From Boswellia sacra (taxonomy: Eukaryota > Streptophyta > Magnoliopsida > Sapindales > Burseraceae), in contig SNVD02010585.1 of assembly GCA_013180625.2 (NCBI GenBank), positions 248,001 to 312,000 of the forward strand: DNA of 64,000 nt. Reading direction: 5' to 3'. The position numbers were made by a program, and so were the translations under genes. The notes below the pieces were generated by a model. That model was not told the origin of the DNA and ran no database searches. It worked only from the letters and a program-made list of their open reading frames with translations. Of this stretch, positions 33,555 through 45,980 are shown piece by piece; position 1 is the first letter of the stretch, and every line of letters starts with the position of its first letter.

Positions 33555-34524
33555 ACAAAGTCTAAAAAAGTTAAAATTTATTCTGTAAATACAAGCATTT
33601 AAGTTTGACATAAAAAAATTATTATTTTTATTAGAGAAGAGGAACCCATAAAAACTATTTACCAAAAGTAAGAAAATACTGAGTTTTAGTATTTTAAGTA
33701 GATCTTCCTGTAATCAAGATTTTATTTATTTATTTTTCTTAATAAATCTATCTCTCTTTAACCAAACCTCTATAGTTCCTTAATCTTTATTTAATTATTT
33801 ATTATTATTTATTATTATTATTTTAAATTGAAATTGTAAGCCTGACTTATTTATTGAAAACTAGGAATCGACTTTGCTTCATGTAGTGATCTTGAAACCC
33901 GGAACCAATTCTTGTTGTTAATCTGACGGATCTGTAATAATAATAATTATTATTCATCAGACTTTTTGTTTAATTAGTTCAAGTTAGACTAGAACTTGAT
34001 TATATTATATTAGATATAAAATACTTTAAATTTGTAATCGTACTCGATACGGTGTGTACCTCAAAAGAATTTAGAGTTTAATAAGACTAGAAATAAGTAC
34101 CGTTATGCGATGAGTAAAGAGGGTCTGTATTCTAATAATAATAATAAGTTATGTCATTTTATTATTAATATGCACTAAATTAATATAATTTAATTTAATT
34201 TAATACTTAATTTTTTTTTTATTGAAATGTGTTAAGAATATATTCTTCCAGGTGGATATAGACCACGTCATATTATATTAAGCCATAATTTAGGCGCTCC
34301 ATCAAAGACTTCCGATTGAAAGTGAAGACGAGAGTTGACCGAGGAGATGGAGTTAATTAAATATTTGATTAGGAAATCTAAACTTATTTCATTAATGGAT
34401 AATTAATAAATAGCATCAGAAATACAACTTATCATCTCCTAAATAATTAATCGACATAAAAGGTTATTAGAGTCAAGGCCTGATTTCTCACTAGCTATCA
34501 CGTATCTGTCTTCCCTTGATCCTC
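33555..34524. other. Intergenic region with AT-rich microsatellites
   Basis: It holds trinucleotide runs of TTA/TAA type at about 33785-33830, 33936-33955 and 34135-34147. No gene or transposon end was recognised. It contains the 5' flank of the plus-strand P450 pseudogene. Confidence 0.35.
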
Positions 34525-36246
34525 ATGGAACTCTCAATCCTTCTCACGTTTATTCTATTTCTCTTCATGTTGTTGAAAATAGTGAAGACATCCAAGACCA
34601 ATAACTATGAAAACCCAAAAATATAACTCCAAGGCCATGGAAATTACCTCTCATTGGAAATTTGCACCTGCTTGTTGGCTCTCCACCCCATCATAGACTA
34701 AGAGACTTAGCCAACAAATGTGGACCCTTTATGCGGCTACAGCTTGGACAAATTTCCTGCGTTGCTGTGTCTTCGCCCGAATAAGCCAAACAAGTAATGA
34801 AAACCCACGACGTTGTGTTCACGTCTAGGCCTCTGAATCTAGCAGAAAGTGTGGTATCTTATGGTTATGCAAATATAGGGTTTGCAACATATGATGATTC
34901 TTGGAGACAACTACGAAAAATTTGTGTAGTGGAGCTCTTAAGCACAAAAAGAGTCCAATCATTTTGATGTATAAGAGAAGAAGAAATTTCCAATCTCATT
35001 AGTCTCATTTCTTCCAACGCAGGATCGGTGGTTAACCTCACTCATGAAGTAATGTCATCGAATTCTATGGTACTTTCAAGGGCAGCATTTGGCAACAAAA
35101 AAAATGCAAATATCAAGAGTCATTCATTTCGGTTCTCAAGGAAGTTCTAAATTAAACTTCTCTCAGGTTTTAATATTGCAAATCTTTTTCCTTCCTTTGA
35201 GTTCCTCCTATTTCTATCCATCAGTGGATTCAAGTCTTAAATAATGAGCCTTCATCAAGAAACTGATAGAATAATTGAAAATATAATCCATGGACACAAG
35301 AAGCAAAAGTCTAACAATAGTGAAAACGAAGATGAAGATCTGGTCGATATTCTCCTCAAAATTCAAGATCAAGCTGATGTTGAACTTGCCTTAACTACCA
35401 ACATCAAAGTAGTAATCTTTATAAGTGTCTTTCTTACTGTAGTACTACATTTTATACTTGCATATCCTTAGAGTTCAGTGCATTATAAAATTAACCATTC
35501 CTGCCTCTTTTGATTGGAATCATCTAATCCATGTTTAAAAATTTTTATGATTTTGATCCTAATACTCCATTAATGTACGTTTGTAACTCAGATTCATCCA
35601 TGTATATATTCCTTTGCATCAGGATGTGTATCTTGGAGGCAGTAAGACATTGTCAACAAAAGAAGATTAGGCAATGTCTGAGATGATAAAAAATCCAAGA
35701 TTTATGAGAAAGGCAGAAGCTGAGGTGAGGGAAGTCCTTGATCGAAAAGGTAAGGCTGACGAAGCTGTGATTCACGAAATGAAATTCTTGAAGCTAGTTA
35801 TAAAAGGGACTTCAAGATTGCATCCTCTTGGTCCTTTATTAATTCCAAGAGAAAGTAGAAAGAGATGTGAGATTAATGGATTCAATGTGCCCATCAAAAC
35901 CAAAGTTATCGTTAACGCATGGGCAATTGGAAGAGATCCAAATTGTTGGGCAGAACCTAAAAGATTTGATCTTAAGAGGTTTTTTGGTCGTTCTGTGGAC
36001 TTTGAGGGAACTAATTTTGAATATATTCCATTTGGTGATGGAAGGAGGATTTTCCTTGGAATTTCATATGGTTTGGTCAATGTGGAGCTCTTTCTGGCAA
36101 TGTTTTTGTACCATTTTGATTGGAAACTTCCCAATGGAATAAAGAAAGAAGAATTGGACATGCTTGAATCCCTTGGTCTAACAGCCAGAAGAATAGATGA
36201 TCAGCTGCTTATTCCCACTTCATATCATCCATCCCCTATTGCATAG
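34525..36246 (+). pseudogene. CYP71-like cytochrome P450 pseudogene, nearly full length
   Basis: This is a two-exon CYP71-type gene, exon 1 34525-35408 and exon 2 35633-36246, with a GT-AG intron. It shows an N-terminal membrane anchor (MELSILLTFILFLFMLLKI), a hinge read in another frame ([17 protein letters not shown]), SSPE/AKQVMKTHD, the C-helix SWRQLRKIC, RAAFGN, I-helix remnants, and a long open C-terminal block from 35674. In-frame stops are at 34782-34784, 34965-34967 and about 35668, and there is a frameshift near 34622. The K-helix ExxR reads GTSR and the heme motif reads FGDGRRIFLG, so both the conserved Glu and the heme-ligand Cys are gone. Exon 2 alone is still an open 190-codon frame. 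Confidence 0.88.
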
Positions 36247-37877
36247 GCTAAAGTGAAATTAAGCACCTGTTAATTATTTGGGTATGTTGTAGCATGTCAG
36301 CAGTATATCACGAATAAGAGTTATATGACCAAATTTAGAGTTGTTTGGTTTGTTTGAATACATGACCTTAATATTGGATTTACTAAGATGTCATATAATT
36401 GTCGGGTAGATTTTTTTTTTTATGTTAAATTTAAATAAATTATGTAATGATAAATTTTGGTTTCTCTCTCTCTTTTAACCTTGAAATATCAATGATAGGT
36501 CATTCATTTTTAGCTTGATAAAAGAAATTAGAAAACTAAATTCTGATACACACAACAACTTACAATAAATTTTATTTTACATTAGCGTGAATTTTATTTG
36601 TTAAAAATTATATGTGAAACCAACAATTGGGGAAAAAAAAGCACTTTAATTTTATTTACTTAATATAAGTGATTTGTTTTTAGAGACATTAGAACTGTCA
36701 TCTTTAATGTACCTATATGTTTATTTCATTTTATCATTATGTGGCCTAACACTAAGATTGGCTAAGCTTGAACCTTGATTTCTCTTTAATCTTAATAATT
36801 TATATGAGGATGATACAATATGGTGTGAATAAAACAAGTACAATTTATTTGAAATAATACTCTATTTAATATTTAGACAGCATAACAAAGTGTTCTATAT
36901 ATAAAATATTACTTAATACTAGGGTGCTGTTGGATCGTGTCAATTTCGGTATCCTTTGAGCTTGACATTAGGTTCACTTGATATTGTTTGATTTTAATTA
37001 GACACAGGAAACGAAAACAACAAAATATGTTTCTTTATGTATTCTAAAAATTGTTTTCAGAAAACATATATTTACTAATATATTTAAATCGATGTTAACC
37101 ACATATAAATTTTAAAATTCAAACAAATTTAGAATCAATCACATATTCTTACCAAAATCTAAAAACAAAAACTTAAAATACACAAACAAAACACCACCTT
37201 TCATGTTCATGAATGACTATTAATGCATGCCTCCCGTCCCTATGTAAAATATGCATTATATTTATGAATATATACTCAAAATTTGAATATATATGGACAT
37301 ATACAGAAGCTAGCTAGCAGAGCAAACTCAGTTCTGGGTGTAATATATTGCTCTTAATCTATATTTGAAACTAATATAGAATAATTCATAAAATCCATAT
37401 TTTAAGTTTTTAGTAAAATATTGTATTATATATTTAATTGTTATTTGACAGAGTAATAAATTAAAATGTTTTGTATTTCAAATGAATCTTTTTGTAACAG
37501 TCATGATCTAACAGGTCAAGCCCCATCCTAGATGGAAATCAACATGTGGCCAAAGAGGAACTTGAATCGAGTCAAAGATATTTCAAGCTTATTACTCAAA
37601 TCCATGACTTAAATGTCAAGCACTCAATAAAAAGAAGAATTGACTAAGAAGATGCGAGCACTTTATATTTAGCTTATTTTGACTTATAGAATTATCTTGA
37701 AAATTTGATGGTTCAGTCTAATAAATAATGTATCTTTGAAATGTGGTGCCATATTTTATAAGGGTTGGTTATGCATTCTTGATATGCGATCTGACATATA
37801 GATGACATGTATATCAGATAATGCTTAACATTTATATATCTTATGTATCTTTATCTTAATTTTCTTATAATTAGTTG
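36247..37877. other. Intergenic region, AT-rich
   Basis: No gene was seen. At 36644-36678 a 35-base stretch closely matches the sequence at about 63940-63974, next to the end of copy B of the P450 segment. It may be shared P450 3' flank or a small repeat. Confidence 0.35.
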
Positions 37878-38562
37878 TGAAGTTTGTGGCTTAACTTGTG
37901 TAATAAGGCAGAAATATGGCGCTGGCGCACTGATGGGGCTGGTTGGAGCGCAAGGATGTAGCATTAGACATTGAAGGCAACAGCATCAGACATCAAAGGC
38001 TACGACATTAGACATCAAAGGCAGTGGCTTGGCACCATCGTGCAATTAGTGCTATGTTGGAGTGCAGGTAATTCTGCGTAGGGGCACCTATTCTGGGTTT
38101 GGAATACAAATAGAGGTAGAGAGTTCGCGTCGAAGCGCGAGTACTGTGGCACAAGAGCACAAGTCTGTTTCCTAGTAGAATTAGGATTTCTTGGCATGCA
38201 AGTTATTAGCCTATAACCCTTGGATATAAATAAAGGACGTGTTTCTAGTGTATAGCAAGATCTGAGAAGTCAAAAAAAAAAGTTAGGGTTTAGAGAAATT
38301 GAGAGTTTCTTGGGGAGAAAGAAACTAGAATTTTCTTCTAGTTGTCCTTGTAAACACTCTTATATCTTTTATTTTTCATCGTAATGGACTGATCATCACC
38401 AGCAATTGGACGTAGGATCATATTTTATGGTCTTAACCAGTATAAATTCTTGTGTTATTGTGTTCTTCCTTTGATTTACTCTACCAAGGTGTGTGTTAAA
38501 TCTCTTACTTTAATTTTGAATTAACCTGCATATGAGTGTGTGTGCCGCTCTTATTCACAACG
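37878..38562 (+). repeat. 5' LTR of the 37878-43372 copia
   Basis: It starts TGAAGTTTGTGGCTTAAC and ends TTATTCACAAC. It contains a TATAAATAAAGG box at 38225-38236. Several GCGCAGGAGCGC-type and CATCAAAGGC-type short words repeat within it. Confidence 0.8.
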
Positions 38563-38689
38563 AATTGGTATCAGAGCCCAGTTATGGTTGATTTGGAGTC
38601 CTTTGGTGGTTTAAGTTCTTAGCACTAGGTGTTCAATAAAAGCCCTAAGTCGTATTTGTGCAGTACGAGAGGTGTTTGATGAAATTCCT

Positions 38690-41600
38690 ATGATGGCTAC
38701 ATCAACTACCAAGTATAAGATTGAGAAGTTTGATGGTAGCATCGACTTCGCTATTTGGAGAATGAAGATGTTGGCTTTGCTTGGCAACTTAGGATTGGAT
38801 AAAGCTCTTGGAGGTGAAAGCAAGCTGCTGGATAGCTACAGCACTGAGACGAGAAGCGACATCATGAAGAAGGCTTACAACACCTTAATTCTTTGCTTGA
38901 GTGATAAAGTGTTGAGGCTAGTCTCAAAGATGAAAACTGTAGCTGAGGTATGGTTAAAGCTTGAAAGCCTTTATATGACAAAGAATTTGTCTAGTAGGTT
39001 GTATTTGACAGCTAAATTCTTTACATTCAAAATGGCTGAGGATAAGAACTTGCAAGACCACATTGATGAATTTAACACGCTATGCTTAGATTTAGAAAAT
39101 ATACAAATAGAATATGATGATGAGGATAAAGCTTTGGTACTGTTACATTCTCTTCTAAAATCATATGAGACGTTTGTAGATATTTTGAAGCATGGTCTCT
39201 TGATGATGTAATTGGTGCATTAAATTTGAAAGATCTCTAAAGAAAGAATGAATTGTGTAAACACTCAGGTGAAGGGCTGCATGTTAAGGTAGGAGTGACA
39301 AACGTGAACATTAGGGCAAGTCACGCTCAAGGTCAAAGTCGAAGGGAAAGAAAGTCATAAAATGCTTTTACTGTCACAAGTAGGGGCATATTAGGAGGTT
39401 TGTCCTAAAAGAAATAAGAATGAGAAAGGAAAAAAAACCAAAAAATGGTGATGCTGCTATTATAGAGGATGGATATGCGAGTTTTGACATGCTTGTCATG
39501 ACTACAAAAAACTCTGCGAAGCAATGGGTCTTGGATTTCTGTTGTTCGTTTCATATGATGCCAAACAGAAGCTAGTTTGAATCTTATGAGAGGATTGATG
39601 GTGGAAAAGTTCTGCTGGGTGACAACAAAGCTTGTAGCATGGTGGGCATAGGGACAACTCAAATAAAGACTCATGATGGCATGGAAAGACTTTTGACGGC
39701 TGTGAGGCACATTCTAGAGCTGAAGAGGAATTTGATTTTATTCGGCATGTTTGACTCCAATGGTTGTAGTTATAAAGGGGAGATGTAGTTATAAAGGGGA
39801 GAATGATAGCTTGAAAGTTACAAGAGGATCCTTGGTTTTAATGAAAGGTTTGAGGAAAAACAGTTTATATATTCTCCAAGGCAGCACTATAATTGGAGAA
39901 ATGGGTACGGTATTACGATGGATGATAAAGCCTACTTGTGGCATAAAAGGCTTGGCCATATGAGTGAAAGAGGGTTTCAGGGACTACAGAAGCAAGGAAT
40001 GTTGTATGGAGACAAGTTAGGGAAATTGGAGTTTTGCGAGCATTGTGTGCTTGGCAAGGCAACAAAGGTAAAATTTGCTTCCTCATCTTGTACAACAGGG
40101 GAAACTCTCAGTTATATCCATTCCGATCTATGGGGCCTATCTAAGCATGCAACTTTTGATCGAGGTATATACTTTATGTTCACATTTGATGACTGCTCAA
40201 GGAAGGTGTGGCTGTATATCTGGAGGACTAAGAACAAGGCACTCCAGAAATTTAAAGATTAGAAAAAGATCGTTGAAGTCCAAACAGGTAGGAAAGTTTT
40301 GAAGCTTAGAATTGATAATGGTTTAGAGTTCTTGAATGAAGAGTTTAACCAATTTAGCAACAATGAGAGAGTAGTGAGACACAATATGGTATCTGAGACA
40401 CTGCAGCAAAATGGCTTGGTTAAAAGGATAAATAAAACATGTCTTGAGAGGGTTAGATGCATGTTGTTGAGTGTTGGAATGCCTAAGAAGTTTTGGAGAG
40501 AAGTAATCAACACGGCAATACACTTGACCAATAGATGTCCATCAACGGCTATTGGCTTTAAAATGTCCGAAGAAGTGTGGATACATTGTCTTCTGAGCTA
40601 CAGTCATTTGACGATGTTTGGTTGTATGGCATACGCACGTATCAAGAAAGGTAAGCTGGAGCCAAGGGCGAGAAAATACATGTTTATTGGTTATCTATAT
40701 GGTGTAAGAGGTACAAATTACGGTGGCAAGAATCAAACGTTTCAAAGTATTTCATAAGCAGAAATGTCACTTTTAGAGAGTCAGAGTTCTATTTTGGGGG
40801 CTATTCAAAACCTAAGTTGAAATCTAATGAGAATGCTACGGATGCAGGTAGAGTTGGGATTGAGGTAGAGCTATATGGTGTAAAAGGTACAAATTACGGT
40901 GGCAAGAATCAAATGTTTTAAAGAAGAGGTAGGTGAAGCAAATGAACATGATGACGCTGAAGAAGTTCTTGATGAGTCTGACGACTTGAGAGACTATCAA
41001 CTAGCAAGAGATCGTGCTAGGAGGACAATAGTGGCACCGGTGAGGTAATGTTATACTGATTTTATAGCTTTTGCATTGTTTGTATCTGAGGAGATTGATG
41101 GTAATGAACCTAGAAATTATAAGGAAGCAATGGCTAGTACAGATAGAAATCATAGGCAGCAAGCAATAATGGAGGAAATATATTCTTTGAATGAGAATCA
41201 TACCTGGATCTTGGTCGATGAAACTACTAGACAGAAGGTAGTAGGTTATAAATGGATGTTTAAACAGAAAGAAGATGCTTGTGGCGAAGGAAAGCTTAGG
41301 TAGAAGGCTTGGTTAGTGGCAAAAGGATTCACACAAAAGGAGGGCATTGATTTTTATGAGGTTTTCTCTCCTGTCATGAATCATATGTCAATTAGAGTAC
41401 TACTGGCTCTAGTAAACTAGTTTAATATGGAGTTAGAGCAGATGGATGTCAAAATCAGATTCCTTCATGGTAATTTGGAGGAAAGGATTGTGATGGCATA
41501 ATCAGAGGGTTTTGTAAAAATAGGAAGTGAAGACAAGGTGTGTTTGTTAAAGAAATCTTTTTATGGCCTCAAAACATCATCAAGGCAATGGTATTTGAAG

Positions 41601-42580
41601 TTTGATGAGTATATAATAGTTGCATATATGTCAAGTGGTTGAAAAATGGAGTTGGGATTTTCTTATTGTTGTATGTTGATGACATGTTGATTGCATCGAC
41701 GAACATGAAAGAAATTCGCAAACTAAAAGTGCAGCTGAACAAGGAATTTGAGATGAAGGATCAAGGTAGAGATAGAGGCTTGTTATTTCTGTCTCAAGGT
41801 GATTACATACTCAAAATACTTGAGAAGTTCAAAATGGCTGGTGCAAAGAAGGTACAGACTCCTTTGGCAGCTCACTTTAAACTTTCATCATCATAGTCTC
41901 CTACTATTGATGTAGTGAAAGAAGAGATGGCTAAAATTTCTTATCCTAGTGCTGTTGGAAGTTTGATGTACTCTATGGTGTGAACAAGACCTGACTTAAC
42001 GTATATAGCTAGCTTGGCGAATTGTTTCATGGAAAATCCGGGTAGACATCATTAGGAAGCTGTCAAGTGGATATTCAAATATCTCAAGGGTACTTTGAGC
42101 TAGGGTTAGTGTACGAGAGAAGCAAAGATATGGATGAAAAACTGATGGGTTATGTGGATGCAGATTTGATCTTAATAAAAGAAGGTCGTTAACCGATTAT
42201 ATGTTCATGTTGTTTGGTTGCATCATGAGCTGTGAAGCCAATTTGCAATCAGTTGTGGCTCTTTCAACAATTGAACCAAAGTATATTGTTGCTACAAAGG
42301 CTATAAAAGAAGCATTGTCACTACAAGGGCTAACTAGTTTGGTGTGAGACAAGACAAGGTAAAAGTGTTTTGTGATAACCAAAGTGCAATACATTTGACC
42401 AAAAACCAAATGTATTATGAGAGAACCAAACATATAGACATCAAGCTACATTTCATCAAGGATGTCATTGTTGAAGGGAAGGTTTCAGTAGTTAAAATTC
42501 ACACTGAACGAAATCTGGTAGATATGATCACTACGCTTGTTATGAGTGTCAAGTTCAACATTTGTTTGGATTTGATATGA
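38690..42580 (+). pseudogene. Broken gag-pol polyprotein (Tork copia 3)
   Basis: Gag is open at 38690-39211 (KIEKFDGSIDFAIWRMKM, SLYMTKNLSSRLYL). The protease reads WVLDFCCSFHMMP at about 39525, so DSG has become DFC. Integrase segments (LWHKRLGHMSERGF, FCEHCVLGKATKVKF, RIDNGLEFLNEEF, LQQNGLVKRIN) span 39925-40560; the last shows Glu replaced by Lys at the expected catalytic position. Reverse transcriptase (41200-42100) keeps LLLYVDDMLIAST. RNase H (about 42210-42580) retains TKHIDIKLHF. A short repeated segment follows at 40860-40920, where the GTACAAATTACGGTGGCAAG word of 40713 occurs again. Many stops and frameshifts are present. Confidence 0.88.
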
Positions 42581-42677
42581 GTAATAAATGGACTGCTTTA
42601 GCTTAAAAAGTGGATATGGCTGGAATCTACTATGGTGGTTTATAGTTTGAAACATAAGCTTGATCGAAGGTGGAGAT

Positions 42678-43372
42678 TTAAGTTTATGGCTCAACTTATG
42701 TAGTGCAAGTAGAAATATGGCACTGGCACGCAGATGGAGCTGCACATGAGCGTCAGGATGCAGCATCAAACATCGAAGGCTATGACATTAGACATCAAAT
42801 CAATGACTCGGCATTGTTGCACAATGAGTGCTGCATAGGAGCGCAGCATTGGTGCAGGAGCACGAGTAATTCTATGCAAGGGTGCTTGTTCTGGGTCTAG
42901 AATACACATGAAGTTAAAGAGTTTGCACTAGAGCGCGAGTACTGTGGCGCAGGAGCGCTAGTCTGTTTCCTAGTAGAATTAGGATTTCTTGGCACGCAAA
43001 TTAGTAGCCTATAACCCTTGGATACAAATAAGGGACATGTTTCCAATGTATATACGGATTTGAGAAGTCAGAAGAAAAAAGCAAAAAAAAGAGAGCTAGG
43101 GTTTAGAGAAATTGGGAGTTTCTTGGAGAGAAAAAAACTGGAATTTTCTTCTTGTTGTCCCTGTAAACAAGCTTGTATTTTCTGTTTTTTACCATAGTGG
43201 ATTGATCATCACTAGCAATAGGACGTAGGATCACGTTTTGTAGTTTGAACCACTATAAATTATTGTGTTTTTGTCTTCCTTTGATTTACTCTACGAAGGT
43301 GCGGGTTAAATCTCTTAGTTAAATTCCGCATTAAGCCACTTGTGAGTGTGTGTGTCGCTCATATTCACAACA
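42678..43372 (+). repeat. 3' LTR of the 37878-43372 copia
   Basis: It is preceded by a purine-rich GAAGGTGGAGATT tract and starts near TTAAGTTTATGGCTCAAC. It ends ATATTCACAACA. It is clearly the same LTR as 37878-38562 but noticeably diverged, so this is an older insertion than the 20958 copy (by-eye impression only). Confidence 0.8.
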
Positions 43373-43778
43373 ATAATTTATGGTTAGTATTGATCTTTTA
43401 ATTTATTACTTTAGTTATCATATAAAGAGGGTTGTACTTTTTGAAGTTTAATCAATCAATAAAATGTTCTCTTCTTTCTATATCATAACAGGTTCTTATA
43501 TTCTAGTACTATATATATATATATATATATATATTTTACTAGGATAAATTTAATTGAATGTGTCGTTCGTATTCACAACAATAATTCATGGTTAGTATTG
43601 ATCTTTTAATTTATTACTTAATTATAATTTATTACTTTAGTTATCATATAAAGAGGGTTGTACTTTTCGAAGTTTAATCAATCAATAAAATGTTCTCTTC
43701 TTTCTATATCATAACAGGTTCTTATATTCTAGTAATAAACATATATATATATATATTCAATTAAATTTATCCTAGTTT
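43351..43778. repeat. Tandem duplication overlapping the LTR end, bounded by an inverted repeat
   Basis: A segment starting TGTGTCGCTCATATTCACAA (last 20 bases of the 3' LTR plus flank) is repeated at about 43559 as TGTGTCGTTCGTATTCACAA. The copies share TTAGTATTGATCTTTTAATT, ATAAAGAGGGTTGTACTTTT and AAAATGTTCTCTTCTTTC. The first ends with a (TA)n run and ACTAGGATAAATTTAATTGA (43538-43557). Its reverse complement TCAATTAAATTTATCCTAGT closes the second copy (43758-43777). Confidence 0.8.
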
Positions 43779-44483
43779 TATTTTTTTCCAAAAATCTTAG
43801 GGGCTACAGCCCAGTTAATAGAGACTTAACTTAAATCTGTTCATTTGGGATAAAATCACAAATTACCATTAAGCTTAATATTTAGCAAAAAATAGTTTCA
43901 TATTTGTATGACTTTTCTACTTAAAGTCGCAATTATTTTTTATCATTTTGGTTCATTTAAATGATTTCGTCAATTATTAAACAAATAGGAAAAGGGTAAA
44001 ATGGAACTTTCAGAAACAACACTAAACAATCTTTTTAAAAACATAATTCCAAAATTATAAAAATCAAAATCCAAAAAATTCCTTTATTTATTTATTTATT
44101 CTTCTTCTTGTGGTGTTCTATGTGAAAATCAATGTTTTGGTTTAGATCCATATAGAAGTTCATCATGAAGACTATGATACAATTTTGACGTAGCTAGATG
44201 AGGATAAATATTTCATTTATATGACCCTAAAAATGAAAATCTAAGATTATTAATGAAGATTCTTAATTATTTTGTTTTTCCCACATTTCTCAATTATCTT
44301 ACATATACGCCATATTTATTTCATTTTTGAATACTTTTTATGTAAAACTTGTGTAAATCACTTACATGACTAAATTCATCAAGTACTCTACCAATTAAAG
44401 GTTTATATGACAAAAAAATTAAAACAAAAACTATCCCAAACTGTAACATGATATATTTGAGTAATATTATTCTTACAATCTTT
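43779..44483. other. Intergenic region, AT-rich
   Basis: I see no gene or repeat with clear ends. It terminates at the TCTTT target duplication of the solo LTR. Confidence 0.3.
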
Positions 44484-44776
44484 TGTTGACCCAGGTATGG
44501 CAACCCGGGGGGGGGAACGGATTTATTAAACTTATCTTGAAAGATCAAAATTAGTTCACTCTTTCTTTTGAAAATAAAGGTGAAGAAGATGAAAATAGAA
44601 TGCAATCAAGAGAATAGAAATAAAGAACAATCATAAGTGCAAGTAAATATAAAGAGATAGGGATAGAGAGAGTGCAAACTCGATTTACGTGGTTCGGCAA
44701 ACCTTACCTACGTCCACGGGGTCCTAGCTCCACAAGCTAGGCTTTCCACTAAGTTGTAGAAATCTTTACAATTTGC

Positions 44777-45036
44777 TTGATGAACAACCTCACCAAGACT
44801 TTTTCTTCCAACTCTTGATAACACCACACCAAGAGTTCTTCTTGATGAACAACCTCACCAAGGCAACTTCCTTCAACCCTTGATAACACCACACCAAGAG
44901 TTCTTCTTGATGAACAACCTCACCAAGGCAAATTTCCTTCAACCCTTGATAACACCACACCAAGAGTTCTTCTTGATGAACAACCTCACCAAGGAAACTT
45001 CCTTCACCCTTGATAACACCACACCAAGAGTTCTCT
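44777..45036. repeat. ~65-bp tandem repeat, four units, inside the solo LTR
   Basis: Units start at 44777, 44842, 44907 and 44973, each with TTGATGAACAACCTCACCAA followed by CTTGATAACACCACACCAAG and AGTTCT. The period is 65-66 bases and identity is very high, so the array is recent or conserved by conversion. It lies in the transcribed (R/U5) side of the LTR. Other short internal runs include nine consecutive G at 44507-44515. Confidence 0.92.
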
Positions 45037-45394
45037 CAAGGATAACTTTTATCCTTTACAAAAAGATCTCTCTCTCACCACAATACAAGAACAAAGAAAA
45101 TTTTTGCAACAAAAGTACAACTCTCTTCAAAGAGTAGATAAAGAATATAAAAGCTCTCTAGACTTGATATTTCTCTTATTTTTTGCTTGATAAAATGCTT
45201 GTTAAATGAATGGGAGAAGGGCACCTTTTATAGGCAAATGAGATCAACTTGATCAAGTGAAGACATAAACTCCAAAGTTTCTGCCCACCATAAAAACCGT
45301 AATTTTGTCTACCATTTTTGTCAATGTTCTGTTTGAAATTTGAAAATCTGCAAAACATAAAAGATCTTCAAATTTGAATAAGCTTTCCAAAGCA

Positions 45395-45980
45395 TCAAGA
45401 ATCAAGTCATTTGGATATCTGTAGCTCAAGATACAGCCAAAATACCATTCAGTGCTCATGTGACTTGATTTTTCTTCCATGTGTCAGTCCACCGAGTTTC
45501 ATGTGTATTATGTTGACCTTCTATTTGAAATTTGAATTTCTTCAAAGAATATGAAATCTGCTCCATGGAATCATCTTTCCAATTCCATAAGAATTAAGTC
45601 ATTTGGATATCTCTAACTCAAGATATGGACAAAACATCATTCGGTGCCCATATGAGTTGATTTTTCTTCTCTGTGTCAGTCCACCGACTTGCATGTCAAT
45701 TATGTCAGCCTTCCATTTGAAATTTGAATTTTTTCAAAGAATATGAATTGTGATTAAGTCCTCTTTTCAATGCCGCAAGAATCAAGTCATTTTGATATTT
45801 ATAGCTCAAGATATGTCTAAAAGAGTATTCGGTGCTCATGTCAGCTACTTCCATTTGTCTTTCAACTTGCATGATAATTTGGATGACCTTGCACTTAAAA
45901 TTTGAATTTCTTTAAAACATATAAAATGTTATAAATTGAGTAAGCTTTCCAAAGGCTCACGAATCACGTCATTTAGACAT
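45395..45980. repeat. ~190-bp tandem repeats in the U3 region of the solo LTR
   Basis: The block AAGAATCAAGTCATTTGGAT followed by a GCTCAAGATA word recurs at about 45398, 45590 and 45778, with a decayed copy near 45958. Each is followed by a TTCGGTGCTCATG-type word and, in most, TCAGTCCACCGA and TTTGAAATTTGAATTT. The position upstream of the minus-strand TATA box makes these candidate enhancer repeats. Confidence 0.8.

Larger units (their letters stand above)
37878..43372 (+). mobile_element. Ty1/copia retrotransposon, Tork lineage, third copy
   Basis: The LTRs are 37878-38562 and 42678-43372. They share GGCGCTGGCGCAC / GGCACTGGCACGC near the start and end ATTCACAAC(A). A primer-binding site TTGGTATCAGAGC is at 38566-38578. 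The internal region has gag, protease, integrase, reverse transcriptase and RNase H in copia order, all with stops. A possible target duplication ATAAT (37867-37871 and 43373-43377) would require the left LTR to start a few bases earlier. The right end has been caught in a later tandem duplication. Confidence 0.88.

Noticed and set aside
44501..44515. A run of nine G as a possible quadruplex or CRISPR-like signal
   Set aside because: It is one homopolymer inside an LTR near its end; there is no set of four G-tracts and no array of direct repeats with spacers anywhere in the window.
44880..45137. Repetitive open frame with FFLMNNLTK units
   Set aside because: This is translation of the 65-bp tandem repeat on the strand opposite to LTR transcription, not a repeat protein.
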